Below, in pieces: positions 16,285 to 23,885 of a stretch of DNA of 64,000 bases; the first letter of the stretch is position 1, and each line of letters starts with the position of its first letter. The notes under the pieces are model-generated. The model had not been told where the DNA came from. It ran no database searches and saw only the letters and a program-made list of their open reading frames with translations. The stretch comes from Chitinophagaceae bacterium (lineage in GTDB: Bacteria; Bacteroidota; Bacteroidia; Chitinophagales; Chitinophagaceae): NCBI GenBank assembly GCA_016715365.1, contig JADKAM010000005.1, forward strand, positions 186,001 to 250,000. The letters are read 5' to 3'. The translations under genes and the position numbers were made by a program.

Positions 16285-17739
16285 ATGAAGCTATCTCTTA
16301 AATTAAGATCCTACATAATTATAGTTATATCCTCTTTTGTTTTGGGCCCTGTATTTGCGCAGACTTTAACAAACCCCGGTGCTGACAAACATACTCAGAT
16401 TGCCACTGGCAAAAATATCATTTCGAGGCCAACCAGCATAGAAATTTGCGATAACCATATTGATGATGATAATAATGGATTGACAGACCTGAAAGATTTT
16501 TACTGCTATTTTAACCGGCCTGGCAACAACAGGTGTGTGCCAATGAAAGTTATCTGGGCAGCCGGTTACGGAGATCTTAGATGGATAGACCTTGAGACAG
16601 GTACCGAACATTATGTTGGTGATATAAATAACAGATCAGCTTTGGATATTGCCTGGGCATCGAATGGGAAACTATACGGTGTTGAGGATAACAGGATATT
16701 TGAAATAGATCCCAATACTAATACAACTACCTATCTAACCGATGTTCAAGGGTATGTTGTGGTAAATTCAATGACAGCAGACGCCTTTGGTAATTTGTAT
16801 GTAGCCGCTATTACAGGTGTCAATCAGAGCAGCCTTGTAAAAATTAACCTTGCTACCCTGCAGCAAACGCTGGTAACAAGCCTGAACGGATTTGTTCCCG
16901 GCGGTGACCTGACTTATTATGATGGGGCACTTTATTTGATCTGTGCCAGTTACGAACTGGTAAAAATTACTTTTAACCCTATAAATTTTACTGTAACAAA
17001 ACTGGTTAACAGCCCTACCGACAGGCCTTATGGTATAACTAATATAGGAGATGGGTTTCTTTATATAAACCATGAAAACAGCTTGTATAAATTGAATCCT
17101 GTTACTATGATTGTTGATGGTACACCTGCATATTCATTCACTTCGCCATTTTCTATAAATGGTTTGTGCAGTTACAGCGAATCCTGTTTTTCGAAAGACT
17201 GTAAAGCCAACGTTTCTATTTCTGTCAATTCAATAATACCACAGCCATATTGTTCTGAATATGGAGTTACACTTTCTGCAACGGGTACTGGTATAGCAGG
17301 CCAAAGCAGTTATACATGGAAGTTACCGGATGGTAGTACAGTAAATGGCCCAGAACTATTTGCAACACAAAATGGAAAATACATTGCCAGTTACCATACT
17401 GTACCTGATACTTGTGGAAGAGAAGACTCTGTAACACTCGCTTTTATCAGCGGCTGCGAAAACAAATTATTTGTACCTGCTGCTTTTACTCCAAATGGCG
17501 ACAACCGGAATGATCTTTTTAAGCCTGCTGTATTCGGTCTTGTTGACCTTTTTGAGCTACAGCTTTACAACAGGTATGGACAACTCTTGTTCAGAACAGA
17601 TAAAATTTTGCAAGGCTGGGATGGTACTTTTAAAAACAAACCACAGGGTTTAGGAAGTTATGCCTGGGTTCTGCGATACAGGTTTAAGGGAAGTAATATA
17701 ATTCAATATGAGTCAGGTTCGGTTTTGTTATTACATTAG
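16285..17739 (+). CDS. T9SS type-B sorted secreted protein
   Basis: The protein (484 residues from the ATG at 16285; an in-frame TTG at 16258 would precede the signal peptide) is exported. Parts in order: signal peptide (1-26, ending VFAQ); an Asp-rich calcium-binding-like motif EICDNHIDDDNNGLTDLKDF; a beta-propeller-like stretch (about 80-290) with repeated pieces such as WASNGKLYGVEDNRIFEID; an Ig-like segment; and the C-terminal type IX secretion type-B domain (from about 395: FTPNGDNRNDLF, YNRYGQLLFRT, GWDGTFKNK). The last directs secretion through the T9SS and surface attachment or release. Its ligand is unknown. Confidence 0.87.
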   Translation: MKLSLKLRSYIIIVISSFVLGPVFAQTLTNPGADKHTQIATGKNIISRPTSIEICDNHIDDDNNGLTDLKDFYCYFNRPGNNRCVPMKVIWAAGYGDLRWIDLETGTEHYVGDINNRSALDIAWASNGKLYGVEDNRIFEIDPNTNTTTYLTDVQGYVVVNSMTADAFGNLYVAAITGVNQSSLVKINLATLQQTLVTSLNGFVPGGDLTYYDGALYLICASYELVKITFNPINFTVTKLVNSPTDRPYGITNIGDGFLYINHENSLYKLNPVTMIVDGTPAYSFTSPFSINGLCSYSESCFSKDCKANVSISVNSIIPQPYCSEYGVTLSATGTGIAGQSSYTWKLPDGSTVNGPELFATQNGKYIASYHTVPDTCGREDSVTLAFISGCENKLFVPAAFTPNGDNRNDLFKPAVFGLVDLFELQLYNRYGQLLFRTDKILQGWDGTFKNKPQGLGSYAWVLRYRFKGSNIIQYESGSVLLLH

Positions 17740-17770
17740 TTTCTTTCTCACAGTTAAATGAACAACTTCG

Positions 17771-18049
17771 TTATCTGTCAGCAAATCCATCCCTCTCAAC
17801 TCCTTCAGCATTCTTGCCACACAAACCACAATACATTGCCTCATTATATTTATTACCACACCATTTACAACCTTTTGCTTTTTTTTGAGAGAAGGATTCA
17901 ATAATAAAATAGCCAAAAAAGGGAGTAAAAGTTATCATGATTGCCAGGCAGCCCCAAAAGCCGGGTTTACGCATACTGCCTTCAAAATATGCATATAGAA
18001 AACTGATTGTTATCCAGAAAATTCCACCAATTATAAAAAATATGTTCAT
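17771..18049 (-). CDS. Small membrane protein with C-terminal zinc ribbon
   Basis: The 92-residue protein has two membrane helices (about 2-21 and 30-50) and then a four-cysteine zinc-ribbon-like tail, CKWCGNKYNEAMYCGLCG. I chose the ATG at 18049. The reading frame continues upstream through a GTG at 18073 into a fragment of an Fe-S protein tail, so a longer product would be a chimera. It lies downstream of the Fe-S protein gene on the same strand. Small proteins with membrane helices and a zinc ribbon are common, and no specific role can be given. Confidence 0.55.
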   Translation of the reverse strand: MNIFFIIGGIFWITISFLYAYFEGSMRKPGFWGCLAIMITFTPFFGYFIIESFSQKKAKGCKWCGNKYNEAMYCGLCGKNAEGVERDGFADR

Positions 18050-18052
18050 TGT

Positions 18053-18128
18053 CAATTCATTTCCTCCACCCACTTCCCTGTCATCAGGAGAGAATTTCCA
18101 GGGCGCAAAATTGTTTTCAATTGTCTGA
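18053..18128 (-). pseudogene. Remnant of a paralogous Fe-S protein C-terminus
   Basis: The minus strand here encodes ENNFAPWKFSPDDR, identical to the C-terminus of the Fe-S protein whose gene ends at 18212. The DNA is clearly similar over about 75 bp. Within the shared peptide the codon differences are silent (for example Ser TCT against AGC, Pro CCT against CCG), which points to a separately evolved coding copy rather than a recent duplication. A 2-bp deletion after the arginine codon then shifts the frame, and the rest of that copy is gone. Confidence 0.65.
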
Positions 18129-18211
18129 ACGTGGATTTGGGTGGATTTGTTGGATTAAATGGATTTGCTTTAAAAATCAAACTAATCATTTTAATCCTTC
18201 CAAATCATAGT

Positions 18212-19522
18212 TCAGACCATTTCCTCCACCCACTTATCCCTGTCATCCGGGCTAAATTTCCAGGGCGCAAAATTGTTTTCAATATTGCCAAACATTACAT
18301 TCCATTCCTGCGGGGCATTGCTGTCTTCCATGATCAGGGAGCGGCGCAGTTCTAAAATGATCTCAAGCGGAGAGATGGAGACCGGGCATTCCTGTACACA
18401 GGCATTGCAGGTGGTGCAGGCACGCAGTTCTTCGGTGGTTATGTGAGAGAAAAGATTTTTACCGTCGTCTTTAAATTCGCCATTGGCTTGTATGTTTTTG
18501 CCTACTGTTTCCAGGCGGTCGCGGGTGTCCATCATTATTTTACGCGGACTTAATAATTTACCGGTAAGGTTGGCAGGGCATGCGGCAGAGCAGCGGCCAC
18601 ATTCGGTGCAGCTGTAAGCGTCTAATAAATTTTTCCAGCTCAGGTCAAATACATCTTTGGCGCCAAATTTCATGGGGGCGGCCTGTTCGGTTGGAGCAAG
18701 TTCGGGCTGCATCATGTATTTAACTTCATTTTGCACGCTTTCCATATTGTGCATTTCGCCAACCACATCAAGTCTGGCATAATATGCATTGGGGAAGGCC
18801 AGTAAAATATGCAGGTGCTTGCTGTAAGGCAGGTAATTTAAAAATGCAAATATGCCAATGATGTGCAGCCACCAGCAGCTGCGTTCAATGGTAATTAAGG
18901 TGGCCTGCGATAAGCCGGTTAAGGATGGTGCAATGATGCCGGAGAAAATAAAATTGCCGGTATCGTGATAATGTTCGGCTCCCTGTAATTGTAAGGCACG
19001 GTCGGTGCTGTTCATAAAAAGGAACAGTGACATTAAAACGATCTCTGTAAATAAAATATAATTGGCATCGCTGCGTGGCCAGCCATTTAGATCTTTACTG
19101 ATGAAACGTTTTAGTTTGATGATATTTCTTCTTGCTAAAAAAATAACACAAACGGCAATAACACCTACGGCCAGTATTTCAAAAAAGTTGATGAGGAAAG
19201 TATATAAACTGCCGAGGTACGGAAAGAACAAACGGTGTGTGCCGAGCATACCATCGAGTACAATTTCCAGCACTTCTACATTAATAATGATGAAGCCTGC
19301 ATAAATTACAAAGTGCATTACTGCCACCATCGGATTACGGAACATTTTCTTTTGTCCGAAGGCGAGGAGGATTAAATTTCTCCAGCGTTTGGAAGGGTTG
19401 TCGCTCAGGTCTTCGGCTTTGCCTAAAAAAATATTGCGGCGGATAGCAAGGATGTTTTTTGTGAACAGCCAGGTGGCGGCCGCAGCAAATGCTATAAAAA
19501 GTATTTGTGGTATGATGTGCAT
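18212..19522 (-). CDS. Membrane-bound 4Fe-4S dicluster (HdrE/GlpC-like) protein
   Basis: The 436-residue protein combines about five or six N-terminal membrane helices (to about residue 250, resembling the nitrate-reductase gamma/HdrE type) with two [4Fe-4S] motifs. These are CTECGRCSAACP (about 300) and CTTCNACVQECP (about 365). It ends FAPWKFSPDDRDKWVEEM. Such proteins move electrons between the membrane and a soluble disulfide reductase-like partner with CCG domains. From memory, that partner usually lies directly downstream in Bacteroidota; here it is absent and small genes and a gene fragment follow. Electron donor and acceptor are unknown. Confidence 0.85.
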   Translation of the reverse strand: MHIIPQILFIAFAAAATWLFTKNILAIRRNIFLGKAEDLSDNPSKRWRNLILLAFGQKKMFRNPMVAVMHFVIYAGFIIINVEVLEIVLDGMLGTHRLFFPYLGSLYTFLINFFEILAVGVIAVCVIFLARRNIIKLKRFISKDLNGWPRSDANYILFTEIVLMSLFLFMNSTDRALQLQGAEHYHDTGNFIFSGIIAPSLTGLSQATLITIERSCWWLHIIGIFAFLNYLPYSKHLHILLAFPNAYYARLDVVGEMHNMESVQNEVKYMMQPELAPTEQAAPMKFGAKDVFDLSWKNLLDAYSCTECGRCSAACPANLTGKLLSPRKIMMDTRDRLETVGKNIQANGEFKDDGKNLFSHITTEELRACTTCNACVQECPVSISPLEIILELRRSLIMEDSNAPQEWNVMFGNIENNFAPWKFSPDDRDKWVEEMV

Positions 19523-19786
19523 CGTTAGAGATTGTGCTGCTAAGATAAATATAAGCCTCGAATTGCACTAATTAACAGGAATATGGTTTGATTCCGCGTC
19601 AATTCTGCCTTGTGCAAAATTAGGCGGAACGATGAAGATACTCAGGTACGGATGCATAATGCTACTCTGGGTGATTTGTGATTTTACTCTTGGGGCACTT
19701 GGCCGGCCTTTCAGGCCTATAAATGTTGCAGGCAGGTAAATACCGGTTGTTTCAGGCGCGGATTTTTCATTTAAATTCGTGGTATA
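19523..19786. other. Intergenic region, possible decayed coding DNA
   Basis: The gap separates the divergent Fe-S and phosphoribosyltransferase genes. The minus strand is open for 78 codons (19568-19804), but only from a TTG that overlaps the next gene. The peptide (with YLPATFIGLKGRP and PPNFAQGRID) looks somewhat protein-like without a recognisable family. I leave it uncalled. Confidence 0.3.
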
Positions 19787-20284
19787 ATGGAGAACAGAAA
19801 ACAAATACTTACTGCCGAAGTGGCCGATAAAAAACTGCGCCGTATGGCATTGCAGTTAATAGAAGATAACTATACTGAAACACAGCTCGTATTGATCGGT
19901 ATTAAAAACCACGGTACTGTAATTGCTGAAAAAATAAGCCAGTACATCAAAGAAGTGTTTACCGGCGAAGTGCTGGTGCTTGAACTAAGCATGGATAAAA
20001 AAAATCCGCTGACCATCAGCTTAGATACCGGGATGGATTTTACTGATAAAATAATTGTATTGATCGATGATGTGGCCAACAGCGGCCGTACTATGCTGTA
20101 TGCTTTAAAACCTTTGCTGCAGCAGCTTCCTAAAAAAATACAAACGCTGGCACTGGTGGAAAGAACACACAAAACTTTTCCCGTGGATGTAGATTATGTG
20201 GGGCTTTCTGTTTCTACAACTGCTGATGAACATATTGTGGTGGAAGTGGAAAATGGTGAAGTGTTGGGGGCGTGGCTGGATTGA
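19787..20284 (+). CDS. Phosphoribosyltransferase (PyrR-like, type I)
   Basis: The 165-residue protein has the type-I phosphoribosyltransferase fold, with the PRPP-binding loop VLIDDVANSGRTM (about 87-99) and a flexible segment around ALVERTHKTFPVDVDYVG. PyrR proteins read ILVDDVLYTGRT at this place and have the same overall length, so uracil phosphoribosyltransferase/PyrR-like or a purine phosphoribosyltransferase are both possible. No pyrimidine biosynthesis genes are nearby to support a PyrR attenuator role. A 71-bp inverted repeat follows the stop codon and probably ends transcription from both sides. Confidence 0.82.
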   Translation: MENRKQILTAEVADKKLRRMALQLIEDNYTETQLVLIGIKNHGTVIAEKISQYIKEVFTGEVLVLELSMDKKNPLTISLDTGMDFTDKIIVLIDDVANSGRTMLYALKPLLQQLPKKIQTLALVERTHKTFPVDVDYVGLSVSTTADEHIVVEVENGEVLGAWLD

Positions 20285-20308
20285 ATAATGATGAATTAGT
20301 TTGAAAAG

Positions 20309-20379
20309 CTGTCAGGTTGAGCTTGTCGAAACCGGGGCTATATAAAACTAAACCGTCTTCGACAAGCTCAGACTGACAG
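20309..20379. repeat. Inverted repeat with GAGCTTGTCGAA core
   Basis: The left arm CTGTCAGGTTGAGCTTGTCG (from 20309) and the right arm CGACAAGCTCAGACTGACAG (to 20379) pair over about 25 bp with a few mismatches, with a loop of roughly 20 nt. The TTCGACAAGCTCAG core is a sequence I recall as a dispersed repeat in many bacterial genomes. Sitting between convergent genes, it could act as a bidirectional terminator. Confidence 0.65.
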
Positions 20380-20421
20380 TAAAATTATTGACAAGGATTT
20401 CAAACTGATGGACTCTCTGAT

Positions 20422-21483
20422 CTAAAACCCAATCGCTTTCACTTTAAAACTTCCATTTGAAAATTCCAGAGCAGGCATAGGTATTTTTACAATGTTGAGT
20501 AAACGGAAAGCAAGTTTCAAACCCTTTTTGTTGGTTTTTATTTTTGTGAGATCTATATCCGGAGAGAGGTACCATTGGCGGTAGCGTTTAATATCGGTAC
20601 GGTTGAAATTGATATTGCCAGCTGCATCTTTACCAATATTTTCATTGGCACCAAACATACCTTCGGCGCCGGTGCCAACAGCTATATTTAACCATTTGGG
20701 CCATTTACTTTGCGGAAAGAAGGAACGGATATTGGCACTGAGCCAATAAGTCTGCCCGTTGTAATCTTTTAAAAAACGTTCGGCTGTGCTGGTGCCAAAA
20801 ATTTTATTGCTGCGCTGGTTTAAAGTCGGGTCGTTATAAGATTTGCGGTGAAAAGAAAATTTGAATTGAATGCGCTGCTCATCCCAGGCAAGTTCCTGTG
20901 CAATGAGCATGCCGCTGCCGATAAAATTGGCGCCAATATCTCCCCAACTCCAGCCCCATTCGGCGCTGTAGGCATCCAGCACTTCAATTACGGTATGATA
21001 AACAGGTCCGCTTAAACCTCCATACCAGATACGTTTTTTACGGCTTACACCAGTCCAGCGCCAAAGCTCCATGCTGGCAAGGCTTTCGGCATATACTCCA
21101 TAGGCATGGCCGATCTTATCCATGCCTTTCCACTCAGCCATATCATTAAATACATGAAAATTGCTTTGCGGATAATTTTTGTACCAGGCAGCGTAAAGGC
21201 CACCCAGGGCAGCGCCGTATCCGATAATGTTGGTGGCAGCGATGATCTTTACACGGCGGTTTATTTGTTTAGTGGTTAATTGATTTGATGATTTGGTTAT
21301 TTGATGATTTGATGATGAATCCACTGGTACTTGCGAAAAATAGCTCCCTTTGTATGTTGGAATTGTGTCCTGAGCAAATGATGAATAAGTAAATAATACG
21401 CTGATGAAAAAGTTCAGTAATGCGCTAAATGTAAAAGTGTGCGACGCCAATGAAGATGAATTATGTACAGAGGTTGGGTTCAT
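20422..21483 (-). CDS. DUF2279 domain protein, exported
   Basis: The protein (353 residues from the ATG at 21483) has a signal peptide (about 1-38, ending YSSFAQ) and the DUF2279 pattern: NDMAEWKGMDKIGHAYGVY (about 117-135), RKKRIWYGGLSGPVYHTVIEVLDAYSAEWGWSWGDIGANFIGS-type sequence (split across 150-195), and AQELAWDEQRIQFKFSFH. It is thought to sit in or near the outer membrane; function unknown. Between signal peptide and domain is a low-complexity stretch (HQITKSSNQLTTKQ) encoded by a TGATTTGATGATTTGGTTA-type simple repeat, apparently an in-frame insertion. A -7 box lies 7 nt before the ATG. Confidence 0.83.
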   Translation of the reverse strand: MNPTSVHNSSSLASHTFTFSALLNFFISVLFTYSSFAQDTIPTYKGSYFSQVPVDSSSNHQITKSSNQLTTKQINRRVKIIAATNIIGYGAALGGLYAAWYKNYPQSNFHVFNDMAEWKGMDKIGHAYGVYAESLASMELWRWTGVSRKKRIWYGGLSGPVYHTVIEVLDAYSAEWGWSWGDIGANFIGSGMLIAQELAWDEQRIQFKFSFHRKSYNDPTLNQRSNKIFGTSTAERFLKDYNGQTYWLSANIRSFFPQSKWPKWLNIAVGTGAEGMFGANENIGKDAAGNINFNRTDIKRYRQWYLSPDIDLTKIKTNKKGLKLAFRLLNIVKIPMPALEFSNGSFKVKAIGF

Positions 21484-21489
21484 AAAAAA

Positions 21490-21497
21490 CAAAAATA
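21490..21497 (-). promoter_or_regulatory. -7 box TATTTTTG for the DUF2279 gene
   Basis: The minus-strand octamer fits TAnnTTTG. Its G is 7 nt before the ATG at 21483, so the mRNA would have almost no leader. An in-frame TTG at 21492 overlaps the box and cannot be the start if this promoter is real. Confidence 0.35.
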
Positions 21498-21558
21498 AGC
21501 ATATCGGCTGTTGTTATTGCCGATGGGTAAGATTTACGGATAAGTTAATAAAGAAGAT

Positions 21559-21972
21559 TTAAAACTTCGGAGCTACAGCAACCGGCATTTTTTTGCCGTA
21601 TATAAGTGAATTGACCTGGTTCTTAATAATATCATTGGCTATATCGCTTACTATTTGTCTTCCAATGGTTTGTTTGTTTCTTATTTCCCATTCTCTGTCC
21701 CTGGCTTTTACCTGGACTGCATTTAATGGAAAACCATGCCAGTACATCAATTCATGTGTTGAGGGTCTGATAAATTCTGAAAGCAGGGGATTAGGCTTTA
21801 CCGGCTTTTTAAATGTACCAAATAAAAGCGGGTTGATTTTGGGATATTTCCCAACGGTATTGGCATCATAAACCTGTGCAGATGCTGCGATTGAAAATGA
21901 AAAGATAAAGCCAATAGTAAGCATTGGTTTCAGCAAAAAACGGGTGAAATATTTATTGCAGCCTGAAAGCAT
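21559..21972 (-). CDS. Exported protein of unknown function
   Basis: I do not recognise this 137-residue protein. The hydrophobic signal peptide ends near residue 33 (FSIAASAQ), and the mature part (about 105 residues) contains PKINPLLFGTF and HELMYWHGFPLNAVQVKARDREWEIRNKQ. A C-terminal helix follows (VSDIANDIIKNQVNSLIYGKK). The first ATG at 21972 lies 5 nt from a -7 box (leaderless); an internal ATG at 21924 would give a shorter signal peptide. It lies 75 bp upstream of the DUF2279 gene on the same strand. Confidence 0.62.
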   Translation of the reverse strand: MLSGCNKYFTRFLLKPMLTIGFIFSFSIAASAQVYDANTVGKYPKINPLLFGTFKKPVKPNPLLSEFIRPSTHELMYWHGFPLNAVQVKARDREWEIRNKQTIGRQIVSDIANDIIKNQVNSLIYGKKMPVAVAPKF

Positions 21973-21976
21973 AGAA

Positions 21977-21984
21977 CAAATCTA
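21977..21984 (-). promoter_or_regulatory. -7 box TAGATTTG, predicted leaderless start
   Basis: The minus-strand octamer fits TAnnTTTG, with its G exactly 5 nt before the ATG at 21972. If the gene instead starts at 21924, it would have a 48-nt leader. Confidence 0.38.
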
Positions 21985-21989
21985 ATTAT

Positions 21990-22023
21990 TTTGCTTTTAT
22001 GAAGTACGAATAATTTATTTTTG
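21990..22023 (+). promoter_or_regulatory. Promoter of phosphoglucomutase gene (TTTG / TATTTTTG)
   Basis: A -33 TTTG at 21990-21993 and a -7 TATTTTTG at 22016-22023 are separated by 22 bp, close to the Bacteroidota optimum. Transcription would start near 22028, 15 nt before the ATG at 22043. Confidence 0.5.
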
Positions 22024-22042
22024 AAGACATAAATTAAAAACG

Positions 22043-23767
22043 ATGGATGCTGTAACACAACTTAAAATAGATAAATGGCTTAGCGGTAATTACGACCAGG
22101 CTGTAAAGGATGAAATAATGGCTTTGCAAAAATCGGATCCTGCCGCACTGGAAGATGCGTTTTACAAGAACCTTGAATTTGGTACCGGCGGCCTGCGTGG
22201 CATTATGGGCATTGGTACCAACCGTATGAATAAGTATACCGTGGGTATGGCAACACAGGGGTATGCCAATTATTTAAAACAGTGTTTCTCTGGAGAAGTA
22301 AGTGTTGCTATTGCTTATGATTGCCGTAACAACAGCAGCTTGTTTGCCTCTATAACTGCCCATGTTTTTGCAGCCAACGGTATCAAAGTGTATTTGTTTG
22401 AAGCACTGCGGCCCACGCCGGAACTGAGTTACACCATTCGTACTTTGGGTTGCAAGGGTGGAGTGGTTTGCACTGCAAGTCACAACCCCAAAGAATACAA
22501 CGGCTACAAAGCTTATTGGGATGATGGCGCACAGATGGTACCGCCACATGATAAAAATGTAATTATAGAAGTTGAAAAAATTGCTTCGGTAGATGATGTG
22601 AAATGGAGCGGAGGCGAAGCAAATATCATTAGTCTGGGTGCAGATATGGATGCCCGGTACCTGGATATGGTGAAGAGCCTGAGTGTTTACCCCGATGTAT
22701 GTGCGGCACAAAGCGATCTGAAGATTGTATACACATCTATACATGGTACGGGCATTGTGCTGGTGCCAAAAGCTTTACAGCAATTAGGGTTTAATAATGT
22801 ACATATTGTAGAAGAGCAAAGTATACCCGATGGTAACTTTCCAACAGTTGTGTACCCCAATCCTGAAGAAACTGAAGCTATGAGTATTGGGTTGAAAAAG
22901 GCTGCAGCCCTGGATGCGGATATTTTGTTAGGTACCGATCCGGATGCCGATAGGGTGGCCATCGGTGTAAAAAACAAAAAAGGCGAATGGGTTTTACTGA
23001 ACGGAAACCAAACTGCTGTGCTGGCATTTAATTATATGATTGAAGCCCGCAAGGCAAAGGGTATTGCACAGCCCAATGATATGGTAATTAAAACCATTGT
23101 TACCACCGATATGATTGATGTGATTGCCAAAGCCAGTGGTGTAGCCTGTTACAATGTGCTTACCGGTTTTAAATGGATAGCAAAACTGATCAAAGAAAAA
23201 GAAGGTAAAGAAAACTATATCGTTGGTGGGGAAGAAAGTTTTGGTTTGATGATAGGTGATAAGATACGTGATAAAGATGCCATCAGTGCTGTAGCCCTCA
23301 GTTGCGAAATGGCAGCTTATGAAAAAAATAAAGGCCGTACTTTATATGATAAACTGGTTGACCTTTGCCTGCAATACGGTTTTTACAAAGAGAACCTGGT
23401 GAGTGTTACCAAAAAAGGAATGAATGGCGCTAAAGAAATTGCTGCTATGATGGAAGGATACAGAAATGATCCGCCGCTTACTATTGATGGCGCTGCTGTT
23501 GCCGAACTGCTGGATTATGAATTGCAGGTTGGCAAAAATCTGCAAACCGGCGCAACCTGGGCAATTGACCTTCCCAAAAGCAATGTGCTGCAGTTTGTAT
23601 TGGCCGATGGAACAAAAATATCTGCCCGTCCAAGTGGTACCGAACCTAAAATAAAATTTTATTTCAGCGTGAATGCAAAGCTGGCCGATGCTGCAGATTT
23701 TGATGCAACAGAAAAACTGCTGGATGAAAAGATTGCAAGGATTGTGTCGGAAATGGGTTTGAAATAA
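22043..23767 (+). CDS. pgm: Phosphoglucomutase/phosphomannomutase
   Basis: It interconverts hexose 1- and 6-phosphates for sugar-nucleotide and polysaccharide synthesis. The 574-residue protein shows the four family landmarks: the phosphoserine loop TASHNPKEYNGYK (Ser near 148), the magnesium site DPDADRVAIGV (about 299-309), the sugar-binding GGEESFG (about 395), and the phosphate-binding RPSGTEPKIKFY near 537. The N-terminal FGTGGLRGIMGIG and the length fit the longer alpha-phosphohexomutase subgroup that acts on glucose and mannose (and PGM2-like pentose) phosphates; substrate preference is not decidable here. It has a good promoter and is followed by the processing protease. Confidence 0.94.
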   Translation: MDAVTQLKIDKWLSGNYDQAVKDEIMALQKSDPAALEDAFYKNLEFGTGGLRGIMGIGTNRMNKYTVGMATQGYANYLKQCFSGEVSVAIAYDCRNNSSLFASITAHVFAANGIKVYLFEALRPTPELSYTIRTLGCKGGVVCTASHNPKEYNGYKAYWDDGAQMVPPHDKNVIIEVEKIASVDDVKWSGGEANIISLGADMDARYLDMVKSLSVYPDVCAAQSDLKIVYTSIHGTGIVLVPKALQQLGFNNVHIVEEQSIPDGNFPTVVYPNPEETEAMSIGLKKAAALDADILLGTDPDADRVAIGVKNKKGEWVLLNGNQTAVLAFNYMIEARKAKGIAQPNDMVIKTIVTTDMIDVIAKASGVACYNVLTGFKWIAKLIKEKEGKENYIVGGEESFGLMIGDKIRDKDAISAVALSCEMAAYEKNKGRTLYDKLVDLCLQYGFYKENLVSVTKKGMNGAKEIAAMMEGYRNDPPLTIDGAAVAELLDYELQVGKNLQTGATWAIDLPKSNVLQFVLADGTKISARPSGTEPKIKFYFSVNAKLADAADFDATEKLLDEKIARIVSEMGLK

Positions 23768-23885
23768 CCCCGGCGGCGTCTATCAGTCCCGTTGACGGTT
23801 AAATAGGGAGTTTTTTGTTGGCTAATAATAATTTTTAATATGCCGCAAAGGATTTAATTTGCTCTTCCGTTACCAAAACTGTTTT

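Noticed and set aside
17731..17916. A second minus-strand frame of 61 codons beside the zinc-ribbon gene
   Set aside because: It overlaps the zinc-ribbon gene in another frame, without helices or motifs.
19568..19804. A 78-codon minus-strand open frame
   Set aside because: It has only a TTG start that overlaps the phosphoribosyltransferase gene, and no recognisable motif. It may be decayed coding DNA, but the evidence is too weak.
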